Positions 26,404 through 35,617 are shown, counted from the stretch's first letter. The stretch: 64,000 nucleotides of DNA from Gryllotalpicola daejeonensis (GCF_039538145.1 NZ_BAABBV010000001.1:2418001-2482000); one strand, 5' to 3'. Numbers and translations: made by a program. Notes: generated by a model not told the origin, from the sequence alone.

Positions 26404-26889
26404 GTGAAACAATCGCGGAACGATGCCGAACGCCGGCTGCAGGCGCAGCTCATGCGCATCTGGCACCGCCACACCGCGGCGACCGCCCTGCTGATCGAGA
26501 GCGACAGCGCCCTCGACCCCGTGGCGCAGCTGCTGCTGCGCATGATCATCACCCAGGGGCCCGTGCGCTCGAGCGGGCTCGCCGAGCAGATCGGGCTCTC
26601 TCGCCCCGCGGTCAGCCGGCGCATCGCCTCGCTCGAGAAGGCCGGCTTCGTGGCATCCGTTCGCGATCCGCAGGACGGCCGCGCGAGCCTGCTCACCGCG
26701 TCCGCAGACGGTGCGGCGCGCATCGAGGCGATCACGCGCAGCGGCGCGACGACCGTCAAGGATCTCGTCGAGGACTTCACCGTCGACGAGATCGCCACCC
26801 TCGCCCAGCTTCTCGAGCGACTCAACGACAAATCGAGCGCTCGTCTCGCAACCAACCTCACGAAGGAATCACATGACCACAACGGCTGA
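26404..26889 (+). CDS. MarR family transcriptional regulator
   Basis: A 161-residue winged-helix repressor. The DNA-binding core is RSSGLAEQIGLSRPAVSRRIASLEKAGFVASVRDPQDGRASLLTAS, with the wing in the DPQDGR motif and dimerization helices at both ends. It starts with GTG 26404, three bases after an inverted repeat that overlaps its own -10 box. The 3' end overlaps the next gene by 17 nt, so regulator and membrane protein are co-expressed. MarR proteins usually sense small aromatic or lipophilic ligands, which fits control of an adjacent exporter-like gene. Confidence 0.9.
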   Translation: MKQSRNDAERRLQAQLMRIWHRHTAATALLIESDSALDPVAQLLLRMIITQGPVRSSGLAEQIGLSRPAVSRRIASLEKAGFVASVRDPQDGRASLLTASADGAARIEAITRSGATTVKDLVEDFTVDEIATLAQLLERLNDKSSARLATNLTKESHDHNG

Positions 26890-28486
26890 AGTCGCTACCG
26901 CGACAGAAGCGCCGGCCCCTGTCGGCATCCGCGCCCGCTATCGCGCCTGGTACGCGAAGCTGCCCACCGGGCTGCAGATGATCGGCATGCAGGTCTGGCT
27001 TCCGGTTTTCTTCGTGATCGCGTTCGTGTTCTGCTACGTGTTCGCCTTCCACGCGCCGGCCTTCAAGAACGTGCCGGTCGCGGTCGTCGGCCCGACCTCC
27101 GTGATGCAGCCGGTCGCCGAGCAGCTGCAGGGCGAGTCCAAGGGCGCCGTGAAGGTGCGCGTCATCGAGTCGATCGACGAGGCCAAGGCCGAGGTGCGCA
27201 GCGGTGAGATCGCCGCCGCCTTCCAGCCCGGTCAGGGCGAGGCGAACCTCGTGATCGCGAGCGCCGGCAGCTTCCAGCTCGCGAGCCTGTCTCAGCAGTT
27301 CTTCCAGCAGGTCGGCGCGGCCTCGCACACGACGGTCCACGTCCAGGATCTGGCGCCGCTGCCGTCGTACGACTCCATCGGCACCTCGCTCTTCTACCTC
27401 ACGCTGGTGTGCTCGATCAGTGGATACATGATCTCGATGTTCGTCGGCATGATGGGCGGCGGCCTCAAGCACTACCAGCGCTTCTCGGTGTTCGCCGCCT
27501 CGAGCATCCTGCTGCCGGGCCTCGCCCTGCTGCTCGCACGCTTCGTCGTCCACGCCGTCGACGGCCACTTCTTCCAGCTCTGGGCGATCGGCGCCGCGAC
27601 GAGCTTCGCGATCGGATGCGTGGTCAACGGCCTCGCCTACTTCATGGGTCGTTTCGTGACCGGCGCGGCGCTGCTGCTCTTCGTTTTCGCGAACGTGCCC
27701 GGCTCGGGCGGCGCCTACCCGCCTGCTCTCGTGCCGCAGCCCTTCCGCTTCCTGCACGACTTTGTGACGGGCACCGCGACGATCAACCTGTTCCGCCGCA
27801 CCGCCTACGGCGTCGGGCCCGAGGCCTGGCACGGCTGGCTCGTGCTCGGAATCTACGCGGCGATCGGCATCGTGCTCGCGCTCGTCGGCAAGCCGTACTT
27901 CGTCTGGCGCCAGCGCCGCCTGCGCGCCGCCGGCAAGAAGTCGATGATGATCACGGCGCAGATCGCGTCGATGACGCACGCCGGGTATGTCACGCCCGTC
28001 GTCGCGCCGAGCACTGGGGCGACGGATGCCTCGACCGAGCAGCCCGAGAAGGAGTCTGCGCCCGCCACTGCGCCACAGATCGCGCCACAGACCGCGTCAC
28101 AGACCGCGCCACAGATCGCGGCGCCCGCGGCGGAGACGACTGCACCCGAAGCAGCCGCCCCCGCCCACGCCGCCGCTCCGCTCGTCGCCCAGCCGGGCAC
28201 GCCTGCCACGGTGGCAGCCCCTGCACCGCAGTCGTTCGTCGTGACGGCGATCGCGGCCTCCGACTCGGGGCCGGTCGAGCTGACGGTTCGCGTGCAGGCG
28301 ACCGGCGAACTCGCGCCAGCCACCCCCGCGCCCGGTGCCGCCCCCGCTGCCGGTGAGCACCACCGCCGCGAGCGCCGCCCGCAGGACCGCGAGGAGGCGC
28401 AGCGCGACGAGGAGCGCGGCATGGACTACTCGGTCGAAGAGGCCGACGGCGACGCCATCGCCGCCGAGACCGGCGCGCTCGGCTGA
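26873..28486 (+). CDS. YhgE/Pip-like (ABC-2-type) membrane protein with long Ala/Pro tail
   Basis: A 537-residue integral membrane protein. One TM helix near residues 35-55 is followed by an extracytoplasmic domain (about 58-165, VPVAVVGPTSVMQPVAEQLQ...) and then about five TM helices (175-345). This layout matches YhgE/Pip and DUF3533/ABC-2 permease-like proteins implicated in export of lipids or drugs. The remaining ~190 residues are cytoplasmic, Ala/Pro/Thr/Gln-rich with short repeats (APQIAPQTASQTAPQ), and end in a charged His/Arg/Glu segment. ATG 26873 has GAAGGA upstream. Confidence 0.75.
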   Translation: MTTTAEVATATEAPAPVGIRARYRAWYAKLPTGLQMIGMQVWLPVFFVIAFVFCYVFAFHAPAFKNVPVAVVGPTSVMQPVAEQLQGESKGAVKVRVIESIDEAKAEVRSGEIAAAFQPGQGEANLVIASAGSFQLASLSQQFFQQVGAASHTTVHVQDLAPLPSYDSIGTSLFYLTLVCSISGYMISMFVGMMGGGLKHYQRFSVFAASSILLPGLALLLARFVVHAVDGHFFQLWAIGAATSFAIGCVVNGLAYFMGRFVTGAALLLFVFANVPGSGGAYPPALVPQPFRFLHDFVTGTATINLFRRTAYGVGPEAWHGWLVLGIYAAIGIVLALVGKPYFVWRQRRLRAAGKKSMMITAQIASMTHAGYVTPVVAPSTGATDASTEQPEKESAPATAPQIAPQTASQTAPQIAAPAAETTAPEAAAPAHAAAPLVAQPGTPATVAAPAPQSFVVTAIAASDSGPVELTVRVQATGELAPATPAPGAAPAAGEHHRRERRPQDREEAQRDEERGMDYSVEEADGDAIAAETGALG

Positions 28487-28530
28487 CTTCGCAGGTCGCG
28501 CACGCGTCCACCGGCGCGACAATAGAACGG

Positions 28531-28815
28531 ATGCCTCGCCCACCGGCCTCTGAGAGACAGCGCATCGGCCGCACACCGATGACGCTCGAGGAGGCGTTGC
28601 GCATCGAGCACCAGGCGGCCAACGGCGCCCTCGACCTCTCCGTCGATCGCACCGCCGAAATCGTCGAGGAAGCCCACCGCGTTCACCTGCGCGCAGAGAT
28701 CTGGGGCGCGAGCGGCGACGAGCGCAAGCGGATGCATCGACTGGTCGGCATCGGCGCAGCATCCGTTCTCGTCTTCATCGGCGGCCTCGTCGCCTGCCTC
28801 GCGTTCACGCAGTAA
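28531..28815 (+). CDS. Small membrane protein, 94 aa
   Basis: A helical, charged N-terminal part (LEEALRIEHQAANGALDLSVDRTAEIVEEAHRVH) is followed by a single C-terminal TM helix (LVGIGAASVLVFIGGLVACLAF), giving a tail-anchored topology. No family is recognised. It sits 44 bp after the Pip-like gene and may be co-transcribed. An alternative start lies at ATG 28579 (MTLEEALR). Confidence 0.55.
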   Translation: MPRPPASERQRIGRTPMTLEEALRIEHQAANGALDLSVDRTAEIVEEAHRVHLRAEIWGASGDERKRMHRLVGIGAASVLVFIGGLVACLAFTQ

Positions 28816-28855
28816 GCGCGACCGACCGACGAGGGTCCGACTTACCCCCTTGCCC

Positions 28856-30658
28856 TTATCGCCCGACCTTCCCGAACAGCGACGCGATCGGCGCGACCAC
28901 GAGCGGCCGGGCGGCGACCCACCCGGCGGCCAGCACCACGAGGGCGGCCACGAAGATCCAGAACCCGGTCCAGCTGATGACGTCGCTGTGGCCGTACATG
29001 TGGTTCAGGTTCCGCAGCGCACCGGTGGCGAAGACGAGCGCGACGTGCACCACGATGAACGCGCAGAACACGATCATCGTCGGGAAGTGGACCGCCCGGG
29101 CAAGCGGCGCGGGGTAGATCTTGCTGGCGCGCTCCCACTCGCGCTTCCACAGCCCCGACATGCGCACGCCCGTGACGATCGCGAGCGGCGCGAGCAGGAA
29201 GACCACACCGAAGTAGCTCAGCTGCTGCAGGCTGTTGTAGTTCGTCCAGCCGTCCTCGGTGGGCCAGTTCAGCGAGGCGTACTTGATCGCCGCCGTCAGC
29301 GCGTTCGGGAACACCGACCAGCTCGTCGGCACGATGCGCATCCACTGGCCGGTCGCGAACAGCGCCACGATGAACACGACGCCGTTCAGCACCCAGAGCA
29401 GGTCGAGCGACTGGTGCAGCCACACGGTGAGGCTGATGCGCCGCTTCGTATTCCAACGCGGCGACCAGCTCGCCGGCGGCTTGCGCTCGCCCCTGATCTG
29501 GATGCCCGTGCGGATCACCAGCAGCATGAAGAACGTGTTGAGGAAGTGCTGCCACTCGAGCCACACCGGCATGCCCACCGGCGCGGACTTCGGCAGCTCG
29601 TAGCTTCCCGGGTACGTCTTCACGAAGTCAGCCGCCCACTGGAAGGTGAGCAGCCCGCGCGCAGCCAGGATGATCAGCAGCACGAACGCCGCGATGCCCG
29701 CGACGCCGCCGATCGAGCGCCACACCCATTGCGTGAGCGTGAGGCCGCGATAGGTGCGCGGCTCTTTCGCGGGCGCAGGAGCAGGGCGAGCGGATGCCTG
29801 CGGCGCGGCTGCCGTGGCCGCGGGTGCCGGCTTCGCGGCTGCGGTCGCGGTCGGCGCCTGACCGGGAGTGGCTGCCGGTGCGGGAGTGGCTGCCGGCGCC
29901 GCAGCAGCGGGCTGTGCGGGGGCCGAGGGCTTCGCGGGCTCGGCGGCGACGCGTGCGGCCGCGGCGGGCTGCGCAGCGGCCGGGGCGGCAGCGGCGGGCG
30001 CGGGTGCAGCCGGTGCGGGAGAACTGGCCGCCGGAGCCGCTGGCGCCGGAGCGGCAGCTGCCGCAGCCGCGAGGGCGGCGTCATCGATGTCAGGCCAGGC
30101 GGGGCCGCCGGCCACGCGCGGGAGTCCGCGGCGAATGTGGCGGGGAACCGCGACGGCAGCAGCGGCCGGTGCCGCGGCAGCGGGCGCAGCCGCAGAAGCC
30201 TCTGCGGCAGGGGCGGCGGCAGGTGCTGCCGCGGTTTCGCTGGTGACAGCGTCAGGGGTTGCGGTCGGCGCAGGTGCAGCCGGCGCTGCCGCGGCGACGG
30301 CCGCGAGAGCCGCGTCATCGACCTGAGGCCACGGAGCGCCCCCGGCGACACGGGGGAGCCCGCGGCGGATCCGGGTGGGCACGGCGGCGGTGCGAGCGGC
30401 GGGAGCCGCAGGTGCGCCCGCAGCAGGGGCCGCGGGCGCCGGCGCAGCTGCCGGAGCAGCAGGCGTCGCGACCACGGTGGCGACCGAAGCGGCGGGCGCC
30501 ACTGGCTGCGCGGGCGCCGCGGTCGAAGCATCCGCCCCGGCGCTCGGCACAGCAGCCGCGCGCGCCGCGACCTGCACCTCCGCGGCGGGCGGCCAGGGCT
30601 CGCCGCCGCGCACGCGCGGCAGTCCGCGGCGAATCGACTTCGTCGTCGTGTCAGCCAC
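28856..30658 (-). CDS. Membrane cytochrome b (b561/b6-like) with triple RRGLPRV repeat, next to ETF
   Basis: A 600-residue protein in two parts. Residues 1-300 are Ala/Pro-rich and carry three copies of a 15-residue motif, IRRGLPRVxGGxPWP, at 9-23, 97-111 and 175-189. Copies 2 and 3 are followed by DDAALAA. Residues ~310-600 form a membrane domain of about five helices with His371 (EWQHFLN), His415 (VWLHQSL), His524 (RAVHFP) and His538 (IVVHVAL), consistent with a di-heme cytochrome b. It begins 5 bp after etfA, so it very likely passes electrons from ETF to quinone. That role is inference. Confidence 0.75.
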   Translation of the reverse strand: MADTTTKSIRRGLPRVRGGEPWPPAAEVQVAARAAAVPSAGADASTAAPAQPVAPAASVATVVATPAAPAAAPAPAAPAAGAPAAPAARTAAVPTRIRRGLPRVAGGAPWPQVDDAALAAVAAAAPAAPAPTATPDAVTSETAAAPAAAPAAEASAAAPAAAAPAAAAVAVPRHIRRGLPRVAGGPAWPDIDDAALAAAAAAAPAPAAPAASSPAPAAPAPAAAAPAAAQPAAAARVAAEPAKPSAPAQPAAAAPAATPAPAATPGQAPTATAAAKPAPAATAAAPQASARPAPAPAKEPRTYRGLTLTQWVWRSIGGVAGIAAFVLLIILAARGLLTFQWAADFVKTYPGSYELPKSAPVGMPVWLEWQHFLNTFFMLLVIRTGIQIRGERKPPASWSPRWNTKRRISLTVWLHQSLDLLWVLNGVVFIVALFATGQWMRIVPTSWSVFPNALTAAIKYASLNWPTEDGWTNYNSLQQLSYFGVVFLLAPLAIVTGVRMSGLWKREWERASKIYPAPLARAVHFPTMIVFCAFIVVHVALVFATGALRNLNHMYGHSDVISWTGFWIFVAALVVLAAGWVAARPLVVAPIASLFGKVGR

Positions 30659-30663
30659 GGGCC

Positions 30664-31653
30664 TCAGCCCCGCTTCGCCTTGATCGCGTCCACGAGCTGC
30701 GGCACGACCTGGAACACGTCACCCACCACGCCGAAGTCGGCGACGTCGAAGATGGGCGCGTCGGCGTCCTTGTTGATGGCGACGATCGTCTTCGCGGTCT
30801 GCATGCCGGCGAGGTGCTGGATGGCGCCCGAGATGCCGAGCGCGACATACAGCTGCGGCGACACCGAGACACCGGTCTGCCCCACCTGGTGCGCGTAGGG
30901 GATGTACCCGGCGTCGACCGCGGCGCGAGAGGCGCCGACCGCAGCGCCGAGGGCGTCGGCGAGCTCTTCGACGAGCGCGAACTTCTCTGCGGAGCCGAGC
31001 CCGCGGCCGCCCGAGACGACGCGGGCGGCGCCGCGCAGCTCCGGCCGCGAGGACGCGCTCTCGACCGGCTCGCGCGCCGTGACCTTCGCAGTCTGCGCGG
31101 GCGCGGCGACGTCGAGCTTGGTGACGCTGGGCGTGACGGAGGCGAGGGATGCCTCGGCCGCACCGGCGCGCAGCGTGATCACCGTCACGCCGAAGGTGAC
31201 GGCGGAGTCGACGTTGAAGGTGCCGCCGAACACCGAGTGGTGGGCGACGAGGCCCTCGTCGTCGCGCGAGACGCCGACGGCGTCGACCGCGAGGGCGTTC
31301 CCGGTGCGCACGGCGAAGCGGGCGGCGGCGTCGCGGGCCTCGATCGTGTTCGAGACGATCACGGCCTCCGGCGCGACGAGCGCGGCCGCCGCGGTGAGGG
31401 CATCGGCATACGCGGCGCTCGGCACGGCTGCGTCGTCGAGGGTCTCTGCGACGAGCACCTGCGAGATGCCGAGCTCGCCGAGAGCACTGGCCGAGGCATC
31501 CGCCCCGCCCGCGGGCGTGACGACGACCGCGACGGGCGTGCCGACGCCGGCCGCGACAGAGGCGAGCTGCGCGACGGTCTTGGCGGGCGCGCCGCCCGCG
31601 GTCAGCTCGGCGAGGATCAGGATGGCGTCGCCCGGGAACGTCGAGTCGGTCAC
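30664..31653 (-). CDS. etfA: Electron transfer flavoprotein, alpha subunit
   Basis: A 329-residue FAD-binding ETF subunit that accepts electrons from acyl-CoA dehydrogenases. The C-terminal FAD domain contains ARVVSGGRGLGSAEKF, AVDAGYIPYAHQVGQTG, PQLYVALGISGAIQHLAGM and TIVAINKDADAPIFDVADFGVVGD, all standard EtfA signatures. The GTG start at 31653 overlaps the etfB stop by 4 nt. The downstream cytochrome b gene follows after 5 bp, giving a tight etfB-etfA-cytb unit. Confidence 0.95.
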   Translation of the reverse strand: MTDSTFPGDAILILAELTAGGAPAKTVAQLASVAAGVGTPVAVVVTPAGGADASASALGELGISQVLVAETLDDAAVPSAAYADALTAAAALVAPEAVIVSNTIEARDAAARFAVRTGNALAVDAVGVSRDDEGLVAHHSVFGGTFNVDSAVTFGVTVITLRAGAAEASLASVTPSVTKLDVAAPAQTAKVTAREPVESASSRPELRGAARVVSGGRGLGSAEKFALVEELADALGAAVGASRAAVDAGYIPYAHQVGQTGVSVSPQLYVALGISGAIQHLAGMQTAKTIVAINKDADAPIFDVADFGVVGDVFQVVPQLVDAIKAKRG

Positions 31654-32441
31654 AGGAGCCCCTTCTGAGCGAGGAAGTCGGTGAGCTGGGCGGCGGCGGT
31701 GCCGTCGTCTTCGATTTTGATGCCCGCGCCGCGCGGCGGCTGCTCGGCCGCGGCGGTCATGATCGACCGGGGCACGAGCTCGTCGGCGTCGACGCCGAGC
31801 TCGGCGAGCGAGTGGACGTCGAACGGCTTCTTCTTCGCCGCCATGATGCCCTTGAGGCTCGCGAAGCGCGGGTCGGGCATCTGCTCAGTGATCGAGACGA
31901 CCGCGGGCAGGGCGAGTTCGACGCCGAGCTTGGCGCCGTCGACCGTGCGCTCGCCGCGGATCACGCCGACACCGCCACCCTCGCCTGCGACGATCTCCGC
32001 CTTGTCGAGCGCGGTGACGCTCGGCAGCCCGAGGTGCTCGGCGACCATCGAGGGGATGACGCCACCAGAGCCGTCGGTCGAGACGTTCCCGGTGATGATC
32101 AGGTCTGCCTCGACCTTCCGAAGCACGGCTGCGAGCGTGGTCGCGGTCAGCGTCAGGTCGGCGCCGGCCAGCGCGGCATCCGCCACCTGCACGACCCGGT
32201 GCGCGCCCATCGCGAGCGCCTTGCGCAGCGAGTTCGCGGCGACCTCCGGGCTCACCGACACGGCGACGATCTCGGTGTCAGGGGCGGATTCCGCGTACGA
32301 GATCGCGAACTCGAGCGCGCGCTCGCCGATCTCGTCGAGCACCCGGTCGCTGGCGTCGCGGTTCGCGAGCCCCGTCTCGAGGTCGAGCTTCCGGGCGCCG
32401 TACGTGTCCGGCACCTCTTTCACCAGGACAGCGATTCTCAT
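31650..32441 (-). CDS. etfB: Electron transfer flavoprotein, beta subunit
   Basis: A 263-residue partner of EtfA. Family features are the N-terminal MRIAVLVKEVPDTYGARKL, the AMP/FAD-binding region with LIITGNVSTDGSGGVIPSMVAEHLGLP, and the recognition-loop style sequence LKGIMAAKKKP near residues 197-207. ATG 32441 is chosen because MRIAVLVK is the invariant start of the family; 16 codons upstream are in frame but not homologous. It is the first gene of the ETF unit, 44 bp after the MaoC hydratase. Confidence 0.95.
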   Translation of the reverse strand: MRIAVLVKEVPDTYGARKLDLETGLANRDASDRVLDEIGERALEFAISYAESAPDTEIVAVSVSPEVAANSLRKALAMGAHRVVQVADAALAGADLTLTATTLAAVLRKVEADLIITGNVSTDGSGGVIPSMVAEHLGLPSVTALDKAEIVAGEGGGVGVIRGERTVDGAKLGVELALPAVVSITEQMPDPRFASLKGIMAAKKKPFDVHSLAELGVDADELVPRSIMTAAAEQPPRGAGIKIEDDGTAAAQLTDFLAQKGLL

Positions 32442-32485
32442 GTGCTGCTGTTGCCTTTCGTCTTCGAAATGGCCCCCGCCGGCGG

Positions 32486-33340
32486 TCACGCCGATCGAAG
32501 TACGAAGCTCCCTCTATCGAGAACGACGTCCCCGCGTTCGCCGTTGACGCGGAACAGATGCCGGTCTCCATCGTTCCATACGCTGATCCGCAAACGCTCA
32601 CCCGGGAACACCGGCTTGCTGAAGCGACCGGAGAGCGTGTCGAAGCGCGCGGGGTCGCCGTCGGCGAGTGCATTGAGCAACACGCGCCCCACGACGCCGT
32701 AGGTGCACATTCCGTGCAGGATGGGCCGCGGGAATCCGGCGCGGCTCGCGAAGGCCGGGTCGGAGTGCAGGGGATTGTGATCGCCGCTCAGGCGATAGAG
32801 CAGGGCCTGGTCAGGGCGAGTGGATGCTTCGAGCACGACGTCCGCGTCGCGTTCGGGCACCGCCCACTCATCGCGAGGGCCGGGGATGCCGAAGCCGCCC
32901 TCGCCGCGGATGAAGAGTGCAGAGCGCGTCGTCACGAGGGGCTCACCGGCGCCGGGCTCTCGCCCCGTCGTCTCACTCACGACGAGGGCGCCGCTGCCCT
33001 TGTCGTAGATGCCGGTGATCGTCGAGCTCACCTCGAGCTCGCCGCTCGCCGGCAGAGCACCCGCCAGGTTGGTGCTCTGCTCGGCGTGCACGAGCATGGC
33101 GGGATTGAAGGTTCCGATATCGAGCTTCGACGCGCCGCGGAACTGCGTGAGGATCGCCCCGAAGGTCGGCAGCACGCGCTGCTCGACCCCGTCGCTGTTC
33201 TCGGTCGTGAAGGCGAGTTCGGCGAGCGGGTCGTCCTGCCCGGCGCCCACGCCGATCGCGTACAGCAGTGCCTCGTCGGCCTTCCAGCTCACCGTCTTCG
33301 GGGCGCTGGACTTCCCCACGGCGTTCAGATCGAGCGGCAT
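32486..33340 (-). CDS. MaoC-type enoyl-CoA hydratase (double hot-dog)
   Basis: A 284-residue protein with an N-terminal degenerate hot-dog domain and a C-terminal MaoC domain. The hydratase 2 motif is LYRLSGDHNPLHSDPAFASRAGF followed by PILHGMCTYG, giving the Asp/His catalytic pair for R-specific hydration of trans-2-enoyl-CoA. Such double hot-dog hydratases (HsdY/ChsH-like) act on bulky or branched acyl-CoAs including steroid side chains. The ATG at 33340 has a strong purine-rich ribosome site. It is part of the minus-strand catabolic arm. Confidence 0.9.
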   Translation of the reverse strand: MPLDLNAVGKSSAPKTVSWKADEALLYAIGVGAGQDDPLAELAFTTENSDGVEQRVLPTFGAILTQFRGASKLDIGTFNPAMLVHAEQSTNLAGALPASGELEVSSTITGIYDKGSGALVVSETTGREPGAGEPLVTTRSALFIRGEGGFGIPGPRDEWAVPERDADVVLEASTRPDQALLYRLSGDHNPLHSDPAFASRAGFPRPILHGMCTYGVVGRVLLNALADGDPARFDTLSGRFSKPVFPGERLRISVWNDGDRHLFRVNGERGDVVLDRGSFVLRSA

Positions 33341-33419
33341 CCTTCTTCTTCCTTCTGCATCGTCTCTCGCGTCGCCTCGCGCGCTGTCCCCAGCGCTGCT
33401 TCGCGTGCGGTCTCCCGCG

Positions 33420-35573
33420 CTACTTCCAGGTGATGAGTGCGTCGAGCGCTTCGATCTCCGACCCGCGCACGAGCAGCGGGTTCACCTCGAGCGACTCGAG
33501 GCGGTCGCCGAGGCGCAGCGCCACGTCGGCGATGCCGGCGACCACGTCGACGATCGCGTCGATGTCGGCGGCCTCGGTGCCGCGGGCGCCGTTCAGCAGC
33601 TTCGCGCCGCGCAGCGACTCGAGCCCCTTCTTGATCTGCGCGCGGTCGACGGGCAGCAGGTGCAGCGTCGAGTCCTTGAGTACCTCGACCCAGACGCCGC
33701 CGAGGCCCACGGCGAGCACGAGGCCCCACTTGGGGTCGCGCACCGCACCGACGATGAGCTCGACACCGCCCGAGCGCTGCGGCTGCACGAGCGCCGTGGG
33801 GTTCGCCGCGCCCGCGCCCCGACCCGCGGCGACCACGTCGTCGTAGGCGCGGCGCACCGCGTCGGCGTCGGCCAGGCCGAGCCGCACGCCGCCGATGTCG
33901 CTCTTGTGCTCGATCTCGTCGGCGGCGAGCTTCACCACCACGGGGTAGCCGAAGCGCTCCGCAGCCTCGGCCGCGGCCTCGGCGCTGTCGACGAGCGCGT
34001 TGGGCACCATCGGCACCCCGTTCTCGGCGAGCAGGGCGGCCGCCTTGCGCTCTGCGAAGGTCTCGCCTGGGGCCGCATCGACGGCGATCGGGGTGCCGGT
34101 GGCGCCTGCGCCACCAGTGGCGCCCGCACCCGCGGCGATCGCCGCGCGATACCGCTCCGACCACTCGGCCGCCCGGCCCAGCGCCGTCATGCCGTGGTGG
34201 ATGCCGCCGACGACGCCCGGGAAGTCGGTCGCCTCGGCGACCGCGCGACCGCTCGGGGTGATGTCGGTGATCGTGTTCGACATGACGATGACGGGCTTGT
34301 GCGCGTGCTTGATCGCGTCGCCCTGCAGCGAGTAGCGCGCGACGGCCGCATCGAAGTCCGGCGGCACCTCGTGCGGCAGGTCGGCGACGTAGACGATCTC
34401 GTCGATGTTGGGGTCGTCCTGAATCGCGTCGAGCGCCTTGATGGGCAGCAGCGGGTCGATCAGGATGTAGCCGGTCACGTCGATCGGGTTGTGGCCGCTC
34501 GCGAAGTCCGGAAGGACCTCGGCGAGCTTCGCCTCGGTCTCCGCAGAGAAGTCGGGGATCAGCAGCCCTTCGTCCTCCGCGCGGTCCGAGATGACCTCGC
34601 AGGCGCCGCCCGACGGGGTGACGAAGCCGATGCGCCGGCCGGGCAGCGGGGCGGCGTGCGACAGCAGCTCCGACGTCACGATCAGGTCCTCGAGCGAGTC
34701 GACGCGGATGACGGCGTTCTGCCGGAACACCGCGTCGATGATCGAGTCGTCGCCGACGAGCGAGCCCGTGTGCGCCTTCGCGACGCGGGCGCCGCCCTCG
34801 CTGCGGCCGACCTTGAGCGCGACGATCGGCTTGCCGGCTGCGAGCGCCATGCGCGAGACCTCGAGGAAGTCCTCGGGGTGCCGGATCGACTCGATGAACA
34901 GAGTGATCACCTTCGTCGCCTCGTCCTCGACGAGATAGCGCATGACGTCGGTCATCGACACCATCGACTCGTTGCCCATCGACACCAGCAGGCTGAGGCC
35001 CGCATTGCGCGTCTGCGCCAGCTGGATCACGGCGCTCGCAAGCGCCCCGCTCTGCAGCACGACGCCGATCGAGCCCTTCTTGAGCTTCCCGGGCAGCAGC
35101 AGGCCGTAGGGCGTGATCTCGCTCGCGACGTTGACGTAGCCGTTCCCGTTCGGGCCGAGAACGGTGATGCCGCGCTCCTCGGCGAGCTGCACCAGGCGGG
35201 CCTCGAGGGCGGCGCCCTCTTCGCCGACCTCGCCGAAGCCGGAGGTCAGGACGACGGCGCTGCGGATGCCGGCATCCGCCACCTGCTCCATCACCTCGAT
35301 GACGACGCCGGTGCCCACCATGACGAACGCCAGGTCGACGACCTCGGGCAGGTCGGCCACCGTGGCGTACGACTGCTGGCCGTGCACGACGATGCCGCGC
35401 GGGTTGACGAGATAGACCTTGCCGGGGAACTCGCCGTCGATCAGGTTCTTGTAGATCGACAGCGACCAGTGGGACTTGTCGGTAGCGCCGATCAGCGCGA
35501 TCGACTTCGGGTTGAACAGCTGGCGCACGCGCTCGACCGTGGCGCTCGGGGTGAGCGTTTCGGTGGCCGTCAT
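33420..35573 (-). CDS. Acyl-CoA synthetase (ADP-forming), fused alpha-beta
   Basis: A 717-residue NDP-forming acyl-CoA ligase. Domains in order: CoA-binding (FNPKSIALIGATDKSHWS...), succinyl-CoA-ligase-like flavodoxin domains (RIGFVTPSGGACEVISD), then an ATP-grasp domain (~500-717, YPVVVKLAADEIEHKSDIGGVRLGL and LESLEVNPLL). A His in VAKAHTGSLVGDD is in the usual position of the phosphorelay His. It would activate a carboxylic acid with ATP and CoA. ATG 35573 has AAGGAGG. The antisense open frame 33009-35591 is a shadow. Confidence 0.9.
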   Translation of the reverse strand: MTATETLTPSATVERVRQLFNPKSIALIGATDKSHWSLSIYKNLIDGEFPGKVYLVNPRGIVVHGQQSYATVADLPEVVDLAFVMVGTGVVIEVMEQVADAGIRSAVVLTSGFGEVGEEGAALEARLVQLAEERGITVLGPNGNGYVNVASEITPYGLLLPGKLKKGSIGVVLQSGALASAVIQLAQTRNAGLSLLVSMGNESMVSMTDVMRYLVEDEATKVITLFIESIRHPEDFLEVSRMALAAGKPIVALKVGRSEGGARVAKAHTGSLVGDDSIIDAVFRQNAVIRVDSLEDLIVTSELLSHAAPLPGRRIGFVTPSGGACEVISDRAEDEGLLIPDFSAETEAKLAEVLPDFASGHNPIDVTGYILIDPLLPIKALDAIQDDPNIDEIVYVADLPHEVPPDFDAAVARYSLQGDAIKHAHKPVIVMSNTITDITPSGRAVAEATDFPGVVGGIHHGMTALGRAAEWSERYRAAIAAGAGATGGAGATGTPIAVDAAPGETFAERKAAALLAENGVPMVPNALVDSAEAAAEAAERFGYPVVVKLAADEIEHKSDIGGVRLGLADADAVRRAYDDVVAAGRGAGAANPTALVQPQRSGGVELIVGAVRDPKWGLVLAVGLGGVWVEVLKDSTLHLLPVDRAQIKKGLESLRGAKLLNGARGTEAADIDAIVDVVAGIADVALRLGDRLESLEVNPLLVRGSEIEALDALITWK

Positions 35574-35617
35574 GAATCCTCCTTGATTTAGACGCGGCCG
35601 TATTCGTGGGGTGGTGA

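Noticed and set aside
28850..30898. 682-codon plus-strand open frame
   Set aside because: Antisense to the cytochrome b gene; Arg/Gly/Cys-rich composition caused by the Ala/Pro-coding repeats on the other strand.
33009..35591. 860-codon plus-strand open frame
   Set aside because: Antisense to the ADP-forming acyl-CoA synthetase; Asp/His/Arg/Val-rich shadow with no domain.
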